Shown piece by piece: positions 60,359 to 64,000 of a DNA stretch of 64,000 bases. Position numbers and translations under genes: made by a program. How positions within the stretch are numbered: position 1 is the stretch's first letter; each line of letters opens with the position of its first letter. This DNA comes from Archaeoglobus sp. JdFR-27. Lineage in GTDB: Archaea; Halobacteriota; Archaeoglobi; Archaeoglobales; Archaeoglobaceae. Under the pieces are notes generated by a model, which worked only from the letters and a program-made list of their open reading frames with translations, was not told where the DNA came from and searched no databases. Where the stretch lies: NCBI GenBank assembly GCA_002011235.1, contig MTMO01000034.1, positions 1 to 64,000 on the forward strand, read 5' to 3'.

Positions 60359-60493
60359 ATGAAGGCGACAAACATCCAGATCGTAATTTCTGAAGATGTT
60401 TTAGATAAATTGATGCGTGTTTCGTGTGCAGATTCAATCGATACGGCGATAAGAATGGCGGTTGAGCACTTCCTCGAGTGTGAGGGTTTTTAA
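60359..60493 (+). CDS. 44-aa small protein, DUF5371-like
   Basis: MKATNIQIVISEDVLDKLMRVSCADSIDTAIRMAVEHFLECEGF; below the ORF-track length cutoff. Confidence 0.55.
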   Translation: MKATNIQIVISEDVLDKLMRVSCADSIDTAIRMAVEHFLECEGF

Positions 60494-60709
60494 TTAATTA
60501 AAAAATTTTTATAAGTCCTATGCTTCAGTGAAATTATTTCTCCTGTCTCGACGAATTATTTTTTACACTATAAAGCTAAATCTTTGAAATCCAGAAATAT
60601 AGAGGATTGAACTGGATCATCCAATAATTCGATCTTCACGCCGATATATTTATTAACTCACTCAAACCTCTGTTTCCAATCAAGCTCAAGAGGTAAGAGG
60701 TGTTAATTC

Positions 60710-61288
60710 ATGAAGTCAAGTTACGCGTACATCAGAGAGGCATGGAAGAAGCCTGAGGAAAGCTACGTAGGCGAGCTGATGTGGTCAAGGCTTCAAATGT
60801 GGAGGAGAGAGCCAACTGTGGTTAGAATCAGGAGACCGACAAGACTTGATAGAGCTAGAAGCCTCGGATACAAGGCGAAAAGAGGGATCATCGTTGTGAG
60901 GGTTAGAGTTGGCAGGGGAGGCAGACATATTACGAGGTTCAGAAAGGGAAGAAAGACCAAGAGAATGCTTGTGAACAAGAAAACTCCGAAGAAGAGCCAT
61001 CAGAGGATTGCCGAAGAAAGAGCGGCAAGGAGATATCCTAATATGGAGGTTCTCAACTCATACTGGGTCGGGGAAGATGGAAGATACAAGTGGTTTGAGG
61101 TAATTCTTGTTGATAGAGACATACCTGACATCAAAGCGGATAAGGATCTTTCTTGGATAACAAATAAGAAGGGAAGGGCATTCAGGGGCCTCACTTCTGC
61201 GGGGAAAAAAGGAAGGGGATTGAGACATAGAGGTAGAGGGGCCGAGAAGGCAAGGCCAAGCGCGAGAGCTAAGCTGAGAAGGCGTTAA
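60710..61288 (+). CDS. rpl15e: Large ribosomal subunit protein eL15
   Basis: [65 protein letters not shown]. Confidence 0.97.
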   Translation: MKSSYAYIREAWKKPEESYVGELMWSRLQMWRREPTVVRIRRPTRLDRARSLGYKAKRGIIVVRVRVGRGGRHITRFRKGRKTKRMLVNKKTPKKSHQRIAEERAARRYPNMEVLNSYWVGEDGRYKWFEVILVDRDIPDIKADKDLSWITNKKGRAFRGLTSAGKKGRGLRHRGRGAEKARPSARAKLRRR

Positions 61289-61319
61289 TCATTTTTAATT
61301 TTAGTTTTATGTAAATTTT

Positions 61320-61754
61320 ATGAAAGTTGAAAGGATAATCATCTATGCAACAGTTCACTCGACAGAAGATGCCGAAAAGGTGGCAGAGGCAATAGCAACT
61401 CTTATCCCTTTTGAGTTTGAAATCATTGCTTCGAATGCTGAAGGACATTTTGGAAATCCCCTTGTCTTTCTTGAGGTTGAGATAGATAAGAAAAAGGAAA
61501 TCAGAGACTTCTGGAACTTTTTTATTGAAAGGATCGAGGATCAGAAGGATCTTCTCTTGGATGAACTGGATCTTAGAATTGATGAGGATGGCTTTCTGCA
61601 CATAAGGGTGGATAAGCAGGAGGCGTATCTTGGTAGAGTTGTTCTCATAAGTCACGGTGATGGAATCGTTGTTAGAGTGAAGATCACAACCTATCCCTTA
61701 AAAAGGGAAAGTGTGATCAATGCTGCAAGAGAGTTGATATTGAAAGGGTACTGA
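61320..61754 (+). CDS. RNA-binding protein (DUF54-like, often next to rpl15e/rnp3)
   Basis: IIIYATVHSTEDAEKVAEAIATLIPFEFEIIASNAEGHFGNPLVFLEVEI. Confidence 0.85.
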   Translation: MKVERIIIYATVHSTEDAEKVAEAIATLIPFEFEIIASNAEGHFGNPLVFLEVEIDKKKEIRDFWNFFIERIEDQKDLLLDELDLRIDEDGFLHIRVDKQEAYLGRVVLISHGDGIVVRVKITTYPLKRESVINAARELILKGY

Positions 61755-61827
61755 GACTGAAGTGAAGTGTTAGAGTATAGAGTATGTAGGGTAGAGTATT
61801 TTAAAATCGAAATGTTGAGGTATATGG

Positions 61828-62523
61828 ATGGCCATTGAAAAAAATATCCAATTCAAAACCTTAAAACTAGATCTGGTCAGGTTCAAGCCAGATCCTGAGA
61901 AGCTTAGATTGTTGGATTATGATTCCTGCATTTATTTCACCAAAGATCCTTCAGAAATGGAAGTAGATTACGCAGAGCACTCAGAGCATTCAGAGCATGC
62001 AAATTATACAAATTATGCAATCTTCCCCGCATACCTGATCGAATGCGATGACGTTACAACCCTCAAACGGGAGTTAAGAAAGGCAGAAAAGTCATGGATA
62101 ATTGGAGTGAAATCCTCTGAAATATCTGTGTTGAGAGAGGCGATCTCGAGGAAAAAGGTAGATATTCTCCTTGATTCTGTGCAGAACAGGATCGATTACG
62201 TTGCATTAAAATTGGCAAGTGAAAAGGATGTTGCTGTCGAGTTATCGTTTTCAAAGTTTCTTGGAGTCAAAGGAACAAAAAGAATGAGATTGTTTGAACA
62301 TGCAGGGGATGTGATATCAATGGCAAAAAAGCTTTCAACCCCACTTGTACTTTCATCTGCTGCATCAAACTTTTTTGAAATGCGATCTCTTCGGCAGATA
62401 GAGGATTTTTTCAGGTTTTTGGGAGCTGATTTCGATTCATGTTTGGCAAATGTAAGAAAAATCATCAGAAGATACTTCGATGATAGCTATATTCTTGATG
62501 GTCTGGAGTATGATTCAGGGTGA
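61828..62523 (+). CDS. rnp3: Ribonuclease P protein component 3 (Rpp30)
   Basis: RKKVDILLDSVQNRIDYVALKLASEKDVAVELSFSKFLGVKGTKRMRLFEHAGDVISMAKKLSTPLVLSSAA; neighbour of rpl15e. Confidence 0.85.
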   Translation: MAIEKNIQFKTLKLDLVRFKPDPEKLRLLDYDSCIYFTKDPSEMEVDYAEHSEHSEHANYTNYAIFPAYLIECDDVTTLKRELRKAEKSWIIGVKSSEISVLREAISRKKVDILLDSVQNRIDYVALKLASEKDVAVELSFSKFLGVKGTKRMRLFEHAGDVISMAKKLSTPLVLSSAASNFFEMRSLRQIEDFFRFLGADFDSCLANVRKIIRRYFDDSYILDGLEYDSG

Positions 62524-62616
62524 TTCAGGGTAATCTCGGATAATCCCATGCTGAATAAAATCTGTAAACAATGATCACAAAAAAGACAAAATAGAAGAAT
62601 AGAGGATGGAGGATAA

Positions 62617-63729
62617 TTAGATAAGAAAATGGATAAGAATCCCTGCAGCCATAGCGGATCCAATTACCCCAGCAACATTCGGCCCCATTGCATGCATTAG
62701 CAAATGATTCTCCGGATCTTCGCTTAGAGCAAGCTTCTGAACAACCCTCGCAGACATCGGCACGGCAGAAACGCCAGCAGCCCCTATCATCGGATTTACT
62801 TTTTCTTTCACAAATAAATTCATCAGTTTCGCGAGGATAACCCCTCCAGCCGTTGCCGTCGCAAATGCAACAATACCCAAAATCAAAATTAGGAGAGTTT
62901 TTGGGTGAAGAAAGCTCTCAGCCTTCATGGTTGCGCCAACAGTTAGTCCAAGGATTATCGTCATGATGTTGAGCATTTCCTCACTCGCACCCTTTGCAAG
63001 CCTATCAGTCACTCCACTTTCTCTAAAAAGATTTCCTGCCATGAGCATTCCAATCAACGGCAAAGCCTTTGGAACGAGCAGACCTGAAACCACTATTGTG
63101 ACAATTGGAAAGATTATTTTCTCCTTTCTTGAAACCTTTCGAAGGGTCTTCATCCTTATCCTTCTTTCTTCCTTCGTTGTTAGAGCTTTGATTACTGGTG
63201 GCTGGATTAAAGGCACCAGAGACATGTAGCTGTAGGCAGCAACGGCTGTCGCTGCGAGTATATGGGGGGCAAGGATTGTTGTCGTATAAATCGTTGTTGG
63301 GCCATCAGCACCTCCAATAATTCCGATGGATGCTGCTTCTTGCGGTGAGAATCCGAGAATTAGGGCAAAGATCAATGCGAGGAATATGCCTATTTGAGCT
63401 GCTGCTCCGAGAAGAAAGGTTTTTGGGTCAGCAATGAGGGGACCGAAGTCAGTCAGAGCCCCCAAACCGAGGAAAATGAGCAATGGAACTATCTCTGTTC
63501 CAATCAGATAGTTAAGAAAAAGTGCAAGTATCCCTCCCATTTCTCCAAGATCTGCTATTCCACCTTTTGGGATATTAGCGAGGATTGCACCAAGACCAAT
63601 TGGTACCAAGAGCAGAGGCTCCATTTTCTTTTCGATTCCGAGATATATCAGCCCCCCTCCTATAAGGAGCATGAATACCTCACCAGGGGTGATGGAAACC
63701 AGCCCTGTCACTTCTAAAAAATCGAACAA
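62617..63729 (-). CDS. Sodium-ion-translocating decarboxylase beta subunit (OadB/GcdB family)
   Basis: LIADPKTFLLGAAAQIGIFLALIFAL, ASIGIIGGADGPTTIYTT, GAAGVSAVPMSARVVQKLAL, HAMGPNVAGVIGSAMAAG. Confidence 0.93.
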   Translation of the reverse strand: MFDFLEVTGLVSITPGEVFMLLIGGGLIYLGIEKKMEPLLLVPIGLGAILANIPKGGIADLGEMGGILALFLNYLIGTEIVPLLIFLGLGALTDFGPLIADPKTFLLGAAAQIGIFLALIFALILGFSPQEAASIGIIGGADGPTTIYTTTILAPHILAATAVAAYSYMSLVPLIQPPVIKALTTKEERRIRMKTLRKVSRKEKIIFPIVTIVVSGLLVPKALPLIGMLMAGNLFRESGVTDRLAKGASEEMLNIMTIILGLTVGATMKAESFLHPKTLLILILGIVAFATATAGGVILAKLMNLFVKEKVNPMIGAAGVSAVPMSARVVQKLALSEDPENHLLMHAMGPNVAGVIGSAMAAGILIHFLI

Positions 63730-63758
63730 GCAATCACCTCTTTATCTTTTGTCATTTC

Positions 63759-64000
63759 TTATCCGATTATAGCTAGCAAATCTCCCGTCTCAACTTTTTC
63801 TCCTTTCCTGACATTCAGCTTTTTTATAACGCCGCTTGCAGGAGAGGTTATCTCGTTTTCCATCTTCATGGCCTCAAGCACAAGGATCGGATCTCCCGCC
63901 TGAACTTCATCACCCTCATTCACAAAGATTTTCACAACCGTTCCTGGAAGCATTGCATAGATACTTCCTGGCTCCACTTTCACCTTTTCTGCTCTTTCCA
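63759..64000 (-). CDS. Biotin carboxyl carrier domain protein, N-terminus outside window
   Basis: VLEAMKMENEITSPASGVIKKLNVRKGEKVETGDLLAIIG; frame stays open to the window edge. Confidence 0.88.
   Translation of the reverse strand, partial: ERAEKVKVEPGSIYAMLPGTVVKIFVNEGDEVQAGDPILVLEAMKMENEITSPASGVIKKLNVRKGEKVETGDLLAIIG

Overview
The window is a gene-dense, AT-rich archaeal chromosome segment. The gene set looks euryarchaeal and most Archaeoglobales-like: archaeal ProS, L15e, Rpp30, CofG/CofH, geranylgeranyl reductase, pyruvoyl arginine decarboxylase, tungstate ABC transporter, PurS/L/Q and minimal SufCB. The taxon is inferred from gene content only. Most of the window is housekeeping or core metabolism. 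Noteworthy items are: (1) at 45.7-46.8 kb, a short paralog of the acetyl-CoA synthase beta subunit (CdhC/ACS) that keeps the four-cysteine cubane spacing but lacks the Cys-Gly-Cys nickel site, followed by moaD-like, moeA and SAM-hydrolase genes; (2) a ModE-like 28-bp palindrome at the tungstate transporter promoter; (3) a gene behind uracil-DNA glycosylase with one in-frame TAA; (4) a region at 42.9-45.7 kb of frameshifted secreted/membrane genes, two of them broken at the same AAAAATC motif; (5) a HEAT-repeat gene split by a one-base frameshift; (6) a putative purine salvage/uptake operon with no binding protein in view; (7) several short tandem repeats in intergenic regions. No tRNA, rRNA, CRISPR array or intact transposon was recognised. 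All family calls come from reading motifs by eye, and no database search was run.
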